Shown here piece by piece: positions 1 through 4,585 of a DNA stretch of 5,455 nucleotides. Source of the DNA: Syntrophomonadaceae bacterium (GTDB lineage: Bacteria; Bacillota; Dethiobacteria; DTU022); the NCBI GenBank assembly GCA_007131435.1, contig SLQM01000170.1:1-5455 (forward strand), read 5' to 3'. The translations under genes were made by a program, and so were the position numbers. How positions within the stretch are numbered: the first letter of the stretch is position 1; each line of letters starts with the position of its first letter. The notes under the pieces were generated by a model. That model did no database searches and was not told the DNA's origin. It was given only the letters and a program-made list of their open reading frames with translations.

Positions 1-151
1 CGGCTTCACGACAACCGTAATCAAGCAAGAGGCGGGTAACATCTTTTCCCTGCACTTTCATACCCACCTTACCTAATAAATACAAAGAGGCATCATGAAG
101 CTTATCAATCTTGTCCTGGTCAATAATTGGCAAATGTAAGCGCTTTGTCAT
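1..151 (-). CDS. MttB-family (trimethylamine methyltransferase-like) corrinoid methyltransferase, N-terminus only
   Basis: The minus strand reads an uninterrupted 50-codon N-terminus from ATG at 151 to the left edge, starting MTKRLHLP. The segment LHDASLYLLGKVGMKVQG followed by DVTRLLLDYGC matches the usual opening of MttB-superfamily proteins, where a helix of the type 'LHEASLEIL..TGV' precedes a second helix 'A..LL...GA'. Family members transfer methyl groups from methylated amines to a cognate corrinoid protein in the cytoplasm. Most bacterial homologues lack pyrrolysine and act on quaternary amines such as glycine betaine. The catalytic barrel is outside the window, so substrate and pyrrolysine status cannot be judged. 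The purine-rich stretch GGAAAGAGAG lies 15 or more bases before the ATG, rather far; an ATT codon just before it could also initiate. The gene is divergent from the hydrolase at 400. The family call rests on about 50 residues. Confidence 0.72.
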   Translation of the reverse strand, partial: MTKRLHLPIIDQDKIDKLHDASLYLLGKVGMKVQGKDVTRLLLDYGCREA

Positions 152-190
152 AATGCGTTTAGATTTCTCTCTTTCCTTTATAGCCGGGCA

Positions 191-215
191 ATTATATAAG
201 CCAAAGCTATATAAT
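191..215. promoter_or_regulatory. inverted repeat overlapping the mttB-like promoter -10
   Basis: ATTATATA (191-198), an unpaired A, then GC form one arm. The other arm is GC then TATATAAT (206-215), and the four bases CAAA separate them. The ten-base-pair dyad with one bulge covers the proposed -10 box at 206-211. It could be an operator; AT-rich dyads also arise by chance, so the regulatory role is inference. Confidence 0.3.
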
Positions 216-234
216 GCATTTTACCACACTACAA
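206..234 (-). promoter_or_regulatory. putative promoter of the mttB-like gene
   Basis: On the minus strand, TTGTAG (229-234) and TATAGC (206-211) are separated by 17 bases. This gives a plausible sigma-A type promoter whose transcript would start near 199, about 48 bases before the ATG at 151. The -10 matches the consensus only moderately. The assignment gains weight from the palindromes that abut and overlap it (191-215 and 235-246). Confidence 0.35.
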
Positions 235-246
235 TAATCTAGATTA
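235..246. promoter_or_regulatory. 12-bp perfect palindrome TAATCTAGATTA beside the -35 box
   Basis: TAATCTAGATTA is a perfect 12-base palindrome that begins immediately upstream (in the minus-strand sense) of the TTGTAG -35 element. This is a usual position for an activator or repressor half-site pair. No regulator gene is visible in the window, so the partner is unknown. Confidence 0.3.
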
Positions 247-347
247 GCATAATTATAGGCCAGCCTGTATTCAAAAGCGTCCTCTCCTCCATTCCCTTGC
301 TCCTCAGCACGAAAAATCAGAAATTAAAGCAGGTGAACTTCTGCACG

Positions 348-356
348 TGGTAGAAT
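348..356 (+). promoter_or_regulatory. extended -10 promoter for the first alpha/beta hydrolase
   Basis: TGGTAGAAT fits the extended -10 pattern TGnTAnAAT. It would start transcription near 363, about 37 bases before the ATG at 400. No good -35 hexamer is found at 16-18 bases, which an extended -10 can tolerate. A weak dyad (GCAG at 329-332, CTGC at 341-344) lies just upstream. Confidence 0.33.
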
Positions 357-399
357 AAAAAAAGGCATTGAAGGTACTATCCATGAAAAAGAGGTTTTG

Positions 400-1263
400 A
401 TGACCGAACTGCAGCCAGAAATAAAATATGCCGACTTAAACGGCTTAAGAATTGAGTACCTGGATTATGAGGGCGACGGGCCTGTCATAATCATGCTGCA
501 CGCAACTGGATTCTTACCCTGGCTGTGGCACCCTATCGCCAAAAAATTTGACCGTTCAGCTAGAATAATCGCCCCTTACTTCTGTGATCACAGGCATAAA
601 GAACCTGAAAGCGGCGGAGTAAGCTGGCTGTCCCTGGCAAAAGATCTTTGTGAACTCTGCAAAACCCTAAAAATAGAAAAACCGCTGCTGGTCGGTCATT
701 CAATGGGTGCGACAGTAATCACCCTTGCCAGCGCCATCTACGGTTTACAAGCTGACAAGGCGGTTATGATTGAACCCATATATCTTCCCCAGCAAATCTA
801 CTCGGCAGATCTTTCTATTGAACAGCATCCCCTGGCCTCAAAATCAATAAGAAGGCGCAACGGCTGGGCAGATAGGGATGAAGCTCTCGCATACCTCAGG
901 TCAAAACCTCTGTTCGCAAAGTGGGATACCGAAGCACTTGAGCTATATCTGAAGTACGGTTTAAAACCTGGTGAAGCGGGTGGCCTAACCCTTACTTGCT
1001 CGCCCAGGCGGGAAGCAGCCCTTTTTATGGGCGGGCTAAGCTATAACCCGTGGCCACTGCTTGATAAGATATCTACCCCCACCCTTGTTTTGGAAGGTGA
1101 AATATCCGAAAACCGCAGCTATATTAACCTGGAAAAGGCGGCTTCCCTTATGCAAAATGGAACCCATCAGCTGGTCAAAGAAGCGGGGCACCTTATCCCG
1201 ATGGAAAAACCAGGTGAAACTGCTGACATCATTAAGGAGTTTTTCAGCTTGAATCTTAAATAA
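400..1263 (+). CDS. alpha/beta hydrolase, MhpC/haloperoxidase-like, function unknown
   Basis: A 287-residue soluble alpha/beta hydrolase. ATG at 400 is preferred over the in-frame TTG at 397 because the ribosome binding site AGAGG ends at 394, five bases before the ATG. From the ATG, the oxyanion-hole loop is HATGF (34-38), the nucleophile elbow is GHSMG with Ser101, and the catalytic His is His264 in AGHLIPMEKP near the C-terminus. An acidic residue of the segment LVLEGEISEN (about 230-238) is the likely third triad member; Glu instead of Asp there would be slightly unusual. A cap region occupies roughly residues 125-200. There is no signal peptide or membrane segment, so it is probably cytoplasmic. 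Length is normal for the family. Substrate cannot be inferred; esterase, lipase-like or C-C hydrolase activities are all possible. It converges on the PPOX-fold gene, with 11 bases between stop codons and no obvious terminator. Confidence 0.9.
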   Translation: MTELQPEIKYADLNGLRIEYLDYEGDGPVIIMLHATGFLPWLWHPIAKKFDRSARIIAPYFCDHRHKEPESGGVSWLSLAKDLCELCKTLKIEKPLLVGHSMGATVITLASAIYGLQADKAVMIEPIYLPQQIYSADLSIEQHPLASKSIRRRNGWADRDEALAYLRSKPLFAKWDTEALELYLKYGLKPGEAGGLTLTCSPRREAALFMGGLSYNPWPLLDKISTPTLVLEGEISENRSYINLEKAASLMQNGTHQLVKEAGHLIPMEKPGETADIIKEFFSLNLK

Positions 1264-1274
1264 TGATTTCGGGA

Positions 1275-1757
1275 TTACTCAGAGTCCACATACTCGCTTG
1301 CTACCTTGCCTGTCATATGTTCGACATCTATGGCTATAATATGAGAATGTGTACAGCCCTCTATCTCACTTTGCTTCTCGTCTTCTGGTCGATCTCCTGA
1401 ATATTTTTCTACCAAAACCTTAAAAGCTGTAAACCATTCATCACCTTCAACAATTCTTGCTTTTCCAAAAGCGATGGCGCTGCGGAAATAGGAAGTATAT
1501 TCTTCACTAACAATTGTATCTTCATCGATTACGGCAAAAGAAACCTTGGGATGCTTTAAAATAGCATCGATTTTGTGACCAGCTTTAGCTGAATGAAAAT
1601 AGATTTTGCCATCTACATAGACATAGTTCAGGGGCACGGCATAGGGGTAGTCATCGTCACCAAGACAGGCCAGGACACCATTGGTGTTTCTAATCATTAC
1701 TGCCACAGTATTGTCCTCCGGAATTATCTGCTTGCTTCTGATCATCTTTCTAAACAT
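1275..1757 (-). CDS. NimA-like pyridoxamine 5'-phosphate oxidase-fold FMN-binding protein
   Basis: A 160-residue split beta-barrel flavoprotein of the PPOX-related group that includes NimA-type nitroimidazole reductases. Visible hallmarks are the strand pair PYAVPLNYVYVDGKIYFHSA (about 38-57), the following AGHKIDAIL helix with His61, HPKVSFAVI (69-77), and YTSYFRSAIAFGKARIVE (about 87-104), the usual FMN- and dimer-contact region. The C-terminal HSHIIAIDVEHMTGK closes the fold. The start is ATG at 1757, because GCGAGG lies nine bases upstream; a TTG at 1778 would add seven residues but has no ribosome binding site. It follows the channel gene by 28 bases on the same strand and is probably co-transcribed with it. 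Members bind FMN or other cofactors such as F420 or heme; FMN is most likely here. Physiological substrate unknown; nitroimidazole resistance should not be assumed. Confidence 0.87.
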   Translation of the reverse strand: MFRKMIRSKQIIPEDNTVAVMIRNTNGVLACLGDDDYPYAVPLNYVYVDGKIYFHSAKAGHKIDAILKHPKVSFAVIDEDTIVSEEYTSYFRSAIAFGKARIVEGDEWFTAFKVLVEKYSGDRPEDEKQSEIEGCTHSHIIAIDVEHMTGKVASEYVDSE

Positions 1758-1785
1758 TGTTTGCTGCCTCGCTTTCAATAATTAT

Positions 1786-2154
1786 TTACTGCTTTTTCTT
1801 TAATTGGTCCAAACGCTCCCTGGCTTGTTCGATCACTTCTTCATAGGTTACTCTAACTGCCTGCAAAGCTATAGCTACAATAATCCCCGTATTTAAAACA
1901 CCCATTAATCCCATTATCACTGCAATAACCTTACCCGCATTGGTTATAGGAGTGATGTCGCCATAGCCAATAGTCAGGGCTGTAATAGCGCCAAAGTATA
2001 AAGAAGTCATAAAACTTATCCCTTCAATTCTGGCAAAGATCCAAACCAGGCCAAGAAGAACAAGAAGAATAACACCCCAGATAGGAATTGTCATGGCCAG
2101 GAGTCTAAAAAATATTAGCAGAAATTTTTTAGTGAAGCCCAGTTTAGTTTTCAT
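1786..2154 (-). CDS. small two-TM potassium channel (ion channel pore domain)
   Basis: A 122-residue single-pore-domain channel subunit. From the ATG at 2154, TM1 spans about residues 22-42 (rich in I, V, L, W). A pore helix follows, with the K+ selectivity filter TIGYGD at 61-66, then TM2 at about 76-100 with a glycine-rich hinge (IMGLMGVLNTG). The short charged cytoplasmic tail, EEVIEQARERLDQLKKKQ, may form a coiled coil. There is no RCK/TrkA or voltage-sensor domain, so this is a KcsA-like minimal pore expected to assemble as a tetramer in the plasma membrane. ATG 2154 is chosen because GAGGGTAAT places a ribosome binding site five bases upstream. An in-frame TTG at 2208 would add 18 residues but lacks a site. 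It heads a unit with the PPOX-fold gene; the upstream leader is unusual (see the mini-ORF at 2201-2224). Confidence 0.88.
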   Translation of the reverse strand: MKTKLGFTKKFLLIFFRLLAMTIPIWGVILLVLLGLVWIFARIEGISFMTSLYFGAITALTIGYGDITPITNAGKVIAVIMGLMGVLNTGIIVAIALQAVRVTYEEVIEQARERLDQLKKKQ

Positions 2155-2200
2155 ATTACCCTCGATTATACCTATACTATCCTGCAAAAAAATTATCTTG

Positions 2201-2224
2201 TTAAACAACAGACGGATATGGCAT
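2201..2224 (-). other. 8-codon mini-ORF (MPYPSVV-stop) in the channel leader
   Basis: An ATG at 2224 is preceded by AGGAG (2233-2237) at eight bases, a better ribosome binding site than that of the channel gene. It sits about 15 bases after the start predicted from the promoter at 2246-2273. The reading frame stops after seven residues (TAA at 2201-2203). It is not in frame with the channel (70 bases from ATG to ATG). It may be an upstream ORF controlling channel translation, or the original start of a longer channel gene displaced by a frameshift, perhaps in the run of seven T's near 2190. Coding function is unproven. Confidence 0.35.
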
Positions 2225-2245
2225 TACACCATCTCCTATATTTAA

Positions 2246-2273
2246 GTTATATCATGAATATTAAACATTTCAA
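2246..2273 (-). promoter_or_regulatory. promoter of the channel-PPOX unit
   Basis: On the minus strand, TTGAAA (2268-2273), a 16-base spacer and TATAAC (2246-2251), with an extended -10 TG one base upstream, form the strongest promoter match in the window. Predicted transcription start is near 2239, just ahead of the AGGAG at 2233-2237. A second -35-like TTGACA occurs at 2289-2294 but has no matching -10 at the right distance. Confidence 0.55.
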
Positions 2274-2300
2274 TGGCTATTTATTACCTGTCAAACATAA

Positions 2301-2441
2301 ACAGCAGATGCCGCTCTCAGATTTGGCAAATTTTTTGGTAACAGTACTTATTCCTGGTTGGGTATTCAGGTGGAATATGACCTGAGAAAAGAAAAAGCTG
2401 AAATTGAATGCGTTTTAGAATAGATTAAAGAATATAAATAA
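2301..2441 (+). pseudogene. higA: HigA-type antitoxin remnant (C-terminal half)
   Basis: Reading from 2301, the plus strand gives TADAALRFGKFFGNS, then YSWLGIQVEYDLRKEKAEIE, a stop (TAG at 2421), and IKEYK before the final TAA at 2439. This matches the second half of HigA/VapI-type XRE antitoxins. There the typical text is 'ITADTALRLGKFFGTSPEFWLNLQ..YDLR..' with an 'I..YK'-like tail. The in-frame TAG probably replaces a sense codon. A TAA at 2298 closes the frame just upstream, and the N-terminal helix-turn-helix half is not recognisable in any frame of 2209-2300. There is no HigB/RelE toxin next to it. So this is a decayed orphan antitoxin fragment, not an expressed gene. Family assignment is by remembered consensus. 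Confidence 0.7.
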
Positions 2442-2455
2442 TTCGGGAGTCAATC

Positions 2456-2491
2456 AAAGCGTCCCCATGACGTAAAGCGTCCCCATGACGT
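2456..2491. repeat. exact tandem duplication of an 18-bp unit
   Basis: The unit AAAGCGTCCCCATGACGT occurs twice back to back (2456-2473 and 2474-2491) without a mismatch. A small dyad (GACG, five bases, CGTC at 2469-2481) spans the junction. It lies between the HigA remnant and the extended -10 element at 2493-2501, so it would cover about -50 to -15 of that promoter. It may be an operator, or a short intergenic repeat of the GTCCCC/GGGGAC kind associated with REP-type transposases; the second reading is from memory, not a search. Confidence 0.8.
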
Positions 2492-2492
2492 A

Positions 2493-2501
2493 TGGTATAC
2501 T
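2493..2501 (+). promoter_or_regulatory. extended -10 promoter for the second hydrolase
   Basis: TGGTATACT is a good extended -10 (TGnTATACT). Transcription would begin near 2508, shortly before the ATG codons at 2520, 2538 and 2544. No clear -35 hexamer is present 16-18 bases upstream, where the tandem repeat lies instead. Confidence 0.42.
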
Positions 2502-2519
2502 GTTTTAGAGTTGATTAAT

Positions 2520-2700
2520 ATGGCCAAGCAGGCTGGAATGGAGATGAGCAACAATCAAGTCCGGTAATCCTGTTTTCCGTTCAAAGCTCAAAAGAATAGC
2601 CCTTATAATAGGCGCAGTCCTGTTATTAGGCCTGGTTGCTTTTTACGCTTATGTTCAGATTCAATCTTACCAGGCAGAAGAAGCTTACCTGTTAGAAGTT
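2520..2700 (+). pseudogene. displaced N-terminal membrane anchor of the second hydrolase (frameshifted)
   Basis: In the hydrolase frame, the bases before 2701 continue without a stop back to a TGA at 2545. They encode a lysine/arginine stretch (SKLKR), a hydrophobic segment IALIIGAVLLLGLVAFYAYV (2596-2655) and a YQAEEAYLLEV linker. That is exactly the N-terminal anchor expected for this hydrolase family. Yet this frame has no ATG, GTG or TTG between 2548 and 2700. The start codons that fit the promoter (ATG 2520, 2538, 2544; MSNNQVR then TAA at 2565) lie in another frame. A one-base deletion or two-base insertion near 2555-2565 would join them. Either the gene is recently broken, the base calls contain an error, or an internal start at 2701 is used. 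Confidence 0.65.
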
Positions 2701-3312
2701 ATGACCAAAGATACGCTGGAAATTATTGAGGAGAACAGGGTCTTTGTTATTACTCCTGCCGTGATAAATCCTGCTCACCCGGCGATTATTTTTTACCCCG
2801 GTGGGCTGGTTGCACCAGAATCATACCTGTATAAAATGGGGCACTTGGCAGAATGTCTGCAGACAACTGCATACGTGATCAAGGCCCCTTTCAATGCAGC
2901 AATCTTTGACATCAATGCAGCAGCGCGCATCATAAATAACTACAACCTCGAAGATGCCTGGGTTGGCGGCCATTCTTTAGGCGGCATCTCCGCTGCACGT
3001 TTTACAGCAGGGAACATGGAAAAAGTGGAAGGCCTTTTCTTATTTGCTTCTTACAGCGACAAGGATTTAAGCGCCTTCGGGGGTAAAATTATCTCCATCA
3101 TGGGCGATCAGGATTTAATCATCAACAGGGATAATTACGAGGAAGCCAAGCAAAACCTGCCTTCACGGGCAATAATTATAGAGGTTGAGGGATTAAACCA
3201 TTCCGATTTTGGCAATTACGGCCTGCAAAGCGGTGATGGTGCTAGCAGCCTTTCCAATGAAGAAGTGATCGATTTAGTCTGCAACTCCTTCAATAATTTC
3301 GGGACACAATGA
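2701..3312 (+). CDS. alpha/beta hydrolase (Abhydrolase_5-like), anchor separated by frameshift
   Basis: The 203 residues from ATG 2701 hold a complete alpha/beta hydrolase core. The oxyanion-hole strand is IIFYPGGLV (29-37), and PFNAAIFD (63-70) is a family-typical segment. The nucleophile elbow is GGHSLGG with Ser92, the acid is probably Asp138 in IMGDQDLI, and the catalytic His167 lies in LNHSDFGNYG. The family usually has an N-terminal signal anchor placing the enzyme outside the membrane; that anchor is encoded just upstream in the same frame but lacks a start codon (see 2520-2700). ATG 2701 has no convincing ribosome binding site, so a cytoplasmic product from it may be poor or absent. 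The final codons GTQ-stop fall inside the palindrome at 3301-3374, which may have replaced the native C-terminus. Substrate unknown; dienelactone-hydrolase-like esterase activity is a guess. Confidence 0.8.
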   Translation: MTKDTLEIIEENRVFVITPAVINPAHPAIIFYPGGLVAPESYLYKMGHLAECLQTTAYVIKAPFNAAIFDINAAARIINNYNLEDAWVGGHSLGGISAARFTAGNMEKVEGLFLFASYSDKDLSAFGGKIISIMGDQDLIINRDNYEEAKQNLPSRAIIIEVEGLNHSDFGNYGLQSGDGASSLSNEEVIDLVCNSFNNFGTQ

Positions 3313-3374
3313 GAATTATTATGTTCCTAAATTAACCAATACTTACATAATCCAAATAAGTCTGAATGTGTCCC
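3301..3374. repeat. 74-base nested imperfect palindrome, REP/MITE-like
   Basis: Outer arms GGGACACA (3301-3308) and TGTGTCCC (3367-3374) enclose inner arms ATTATGT (3318-3324) and ACATAAT (3345-3351). Between them the two sides also match at T, AGA and TTA positions, with about six extra bases on the right. It overlaps the last codons and stop of the hydrolase. The structure could act as a bidirectional terminator-like hairpin or be a small non-autonomous mobile repeat. No transposase is in the window and I see no flanking target duplication. Confidence 0.5.
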
Positions 3375-3393
3375 TGTGCTTGTTAAAACCAAC

Positions 3394-3528
3394 TCATACC
3401 TCTTCATCAGCCATTACCTCGTCAAAAGCTTGCTTAAAAGTAGAGTATCGTTTTATAACCGGCTCATGGCTGAGCCTTTCAGCTTCCAGCATTGCTTCGA
3501 TAAAGTTTACACCACCCGGATATCTCCT
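3394..3528 (-). pseudogene. RelB/DinJ-type antitoxin remnant (C-terminal end)
   Basis: Directly behind vapC, in another frame, the minus strand encodes PGGVNFIEAMLEAERL, SHEPVIKRYSTFKQAFDEV and MADEEV, then TGA at 3394-3396. This resembles the C-terminal part of RelB/DinJ antitoxins, whose usual text is 'NAETLEAMEEARRI..DP.VKRY....EAL.EL'. The DNA-binding N-terminus is absent: the frame is closed by a TGA at 3529-3531, inside vapC, and has no suitable start. No RelE/YafQ toxin follows. The fragment overlaps the vapC 3' end by about 20 bases, so vapBC may have inserted into, or recombined with, an older relB. It could alternatively be a short chance ORF from ATG 3491, but the family-like text argues otherwise. 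Confidence 0.55.
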
Positions 3529-3920
3529 TCAAGGCGGGAAAAATGTTTTTTGTCCATAGTGTATATTACTTCTGGTCCTTTTAAAACGGCACAGGCAGCA
3601 AGGTAGGCGTCAATATAGTCTACATTATTTTTGGCATACTCTTTAAAAGCCTTTCTTGCAACCTCTATATCTTCTAAAAACAATCCCTCTGATTCAATCA
3701 TGCTGCCAAGAATACCTGCAATTTCGGACTTGCTATAACCATAATAGCCCTGCAGGGTCAAAACAACTTCTGCCAGAATTAAGGGATGCAAGTACAGTAT
3801 AATCTTACCCTTTTCCGCCTCAGAAAAAAGGTGAAATGCTGCTTCAAAGTATTTCGGGTGATCTTTAAGTAAAAATCGCAGAATTATGTTCGCATCAAGC
3901 CAGGCACTTTTTTTACTCAT
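3507..3920 (-). CDS. vapC: VapC-type PIN-domain ribonuclease toxin
   Basis: A 137-residue PIN-domain protein, normal length for VapC. Acidic metal-binding residues stand where expected: Asp9 in WLDANIILRFLL, Glu51 in LILAEVVLTL, Asp101 and Asp104 in NVDYIDAYLAA, and Asp123 in YTMDKKHFSRL. VapC toxins are Mg2+/Mn2+-dependent endoribonucleases that cut RNAs such as initiator tRNA or the 23S sarcin-ricin loop; the target here cannot be read from sequence. The ATG at 3920 overlaps the last eight bases of vapB, giving translational coupling in the usual antitoxin-first order. All catalytic residues are present and the frame is intact, so it is probably functional. The stop follows GDIRVV and overlaps the RelB-like remnant. 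Confidence 0.92.
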   Translation of the reverse strand: MSKKSAWLDANIILRFLLKDHPKYFEAAFHLFSEAEKGKIILYLHPLILAEVVLTLQGYYGYSKSEIAGILGSMIESEGLFLEDIEVARKAFKEYAKNNVDYIDAYLAACAVLKGPEVIYTMDKKHFSRLEGDIRVV

Positions 3921-4185
3921 AATCTATAACTGCCCTTTCCGCTACAAGCTGCCTGGCAAACTTTTCTTCTTCATCCAGGCCGGGGAAATCTTTGCGTTTA
4001 GTCAGTGAACCGGCAAACTCAGTCAGGGGACGTTTTTTTATAAATTCAATTTCAACTTTGTCTTCGCCAACCAGCTTAAAAGTCACCTCATCACCTATAT
4101 TCAGCCCCAGCGCATGCCTTATTTTTGCCGGTATCTGAACCTGGCCCTTTCCGGTAATCATGGAGCTCTCAATAAGCAATGACAT
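3913..4185 (-). CDS. vapB: VapB antitoxin, AbrB/SpoVT-type DNA-binding
   Basis: A 90-residue antitoxin. Residues 5-52 form a swapped-hairpin AbrB domain, visible as ITGKGQVQIPAKIRHALGL followed by NIGDEVTFKLVGEDKVEIEF. The C-terminal tail (PLTEFAGSLTKRKDFPGLDE and EEKFARQLVAERA) is the expected VapC-binding region, which blocks the PIN active site. VapB dimers normally bind their own promoter together with VapC. The start is ATG 4185, with a strong AAAGGAG (4194-4200) eight bases upstream. It forms a bicistron with vapC, overlapping it by eight bases, and its promoter is proposed at 4207-4234. The gene looks intact and is of usual length. Confidence 0.92.
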   Translation of the reverse strand: MSLLIESSMITGKGQVQIPAKIRHALGLNIGDEVTFKLVGEDKVEIEFIKKRPLTEFAGSLTKRKDFPGLDEEEKFARQLVAERAVIDYE

Positions 4186-4206
4186 TTTATCATCTCCTTT
4201 ATTTTA

Positions 4207-4234
4207 AGTTTATCATGTATTTTTAATATTGCAA
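4207..4234 (-). promoter_or_regulatory. putative vapBC promoter
   Basis: On the minus strand, TTGCAA (4229-4234) and TAAACT (4207-4212) lie 16 bases apart, with a TG extension one base before the -10. Transcription would start near 4200, at the AAAGGAG of vapB. VapBC autorepression would act here, but I see no clear operator palindrome apart from the AT-rich surroundings. Confidence 0.4.
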
Positions 4235-4315
4235 TGATATTTTAAAAAATTTCGGGTTATCAGCATATCCACAGCGGTAACAGTTGGTATTGTTCTTGTG
4301 AGGACCTATCTATAG

Positions 4316-4585
4316 TTACCTCTGATCACACCAGACTATCAATTCATCGATGAACTCACTGACAATCCTCAGTACATTCTCGCAGCCCTCTTTATGAACC
4401 ACGATCCTGTCAACCTGTATCTCGATCCCTTTTAGCATATTTTCTGTTGAAAACCTTCTATCATACAGGCCATTTCGATGGACAATGCTATTAACATCCC
4501 TGTTTGGCCCATACAGGGCCAGGCAAAGCAGCCTGAAAAACCTGATCGAAGTAAGTGGCCTGTAAAAAGTAAACCAAGTGCGCAC
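4316..4585 (-). CDS. hypothetical 89-aa ORF behind the AbiEii-like gene
   Basis: The frame opens with GTG at 4585, directly abutting the TAA of the AbiEii-like gene (TAAGTG), and runs to TAA at 4316-4318. I do not recognise the product. It is basic and hydrophobic at the start (RPLTSIRFFRLLCLALYG), continues with NRDVNSIVHRNGLYDRRFS, and ends in a probable amphipathic helix ENVLRIVSEFIDELIVW. Its codons look like those of genuine genes here. No ribosome binding site precedes the GTG, so translation would depend on coupling. An internal ATG at 4438 would give only 40 residues. A strong hairpin (GGCCC, five bases, GGGCC at 4506-4520) lies within it. It may be the C-terminal piece of a decayed gene, a small accessory protein of the toxin locus, or spurious. 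Confidence 0.3.
   Translation of the reverse strand: MRTWFTFYRPLTSIRFFRLLCLALYGPNRDVNSIVHRNGLYDRRFSTENMLKGIEIQVDRIVVHKEGCENVLRIVSEFIDELIVWCDQR

Noticed and set aside
1061..1252. Plus-strand ORF inside the first hydrolase
   Set aside because: Lies wholly within the hydrolase in another frame, has no ribosome binding site and no family-like sequence.
1264..1274. Terminator between the convergent genes
   Set aside because: Eleven bases between stop codons contain no stem or T-run.
1593..1781. Plus-strand ORF opposite the PPOX-fold gene
   Set aside because: Antisense shadow of a well-supported gene.
2255..2383. Plus-strand 42-codon ORF starting MNIKHF
   Set aside because: Overlaps the HigA remnant in another frame and lacks a ribosome binding site or family resemblance.
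2456..2491. Tandem repeat as a CRISPR array
   Set aside because: The two copies are contiguous with no spacer and only 18 bases long; no cas gene is present.
3368..3606. Two plus-strand ORFs of 63 and 76 codons
   Set aside because: They lie opposite the vapC 3' end and the RelB-like remnant, which explain the sequence better; no recognisable domains.
4276..4320. GGTAAC/GTTACC inverted repeat as a terminator before vapB
   Set aside because: Only six base pairs with a 33-base loop and no T-run; not a credible terminator.
4506..4520. GGCCC-ATACA-GGGCC hairpin as a rho-independent terminator
   Set aside because: The stem is strong but no T-run follows on either strand and it lies inside an open frame.
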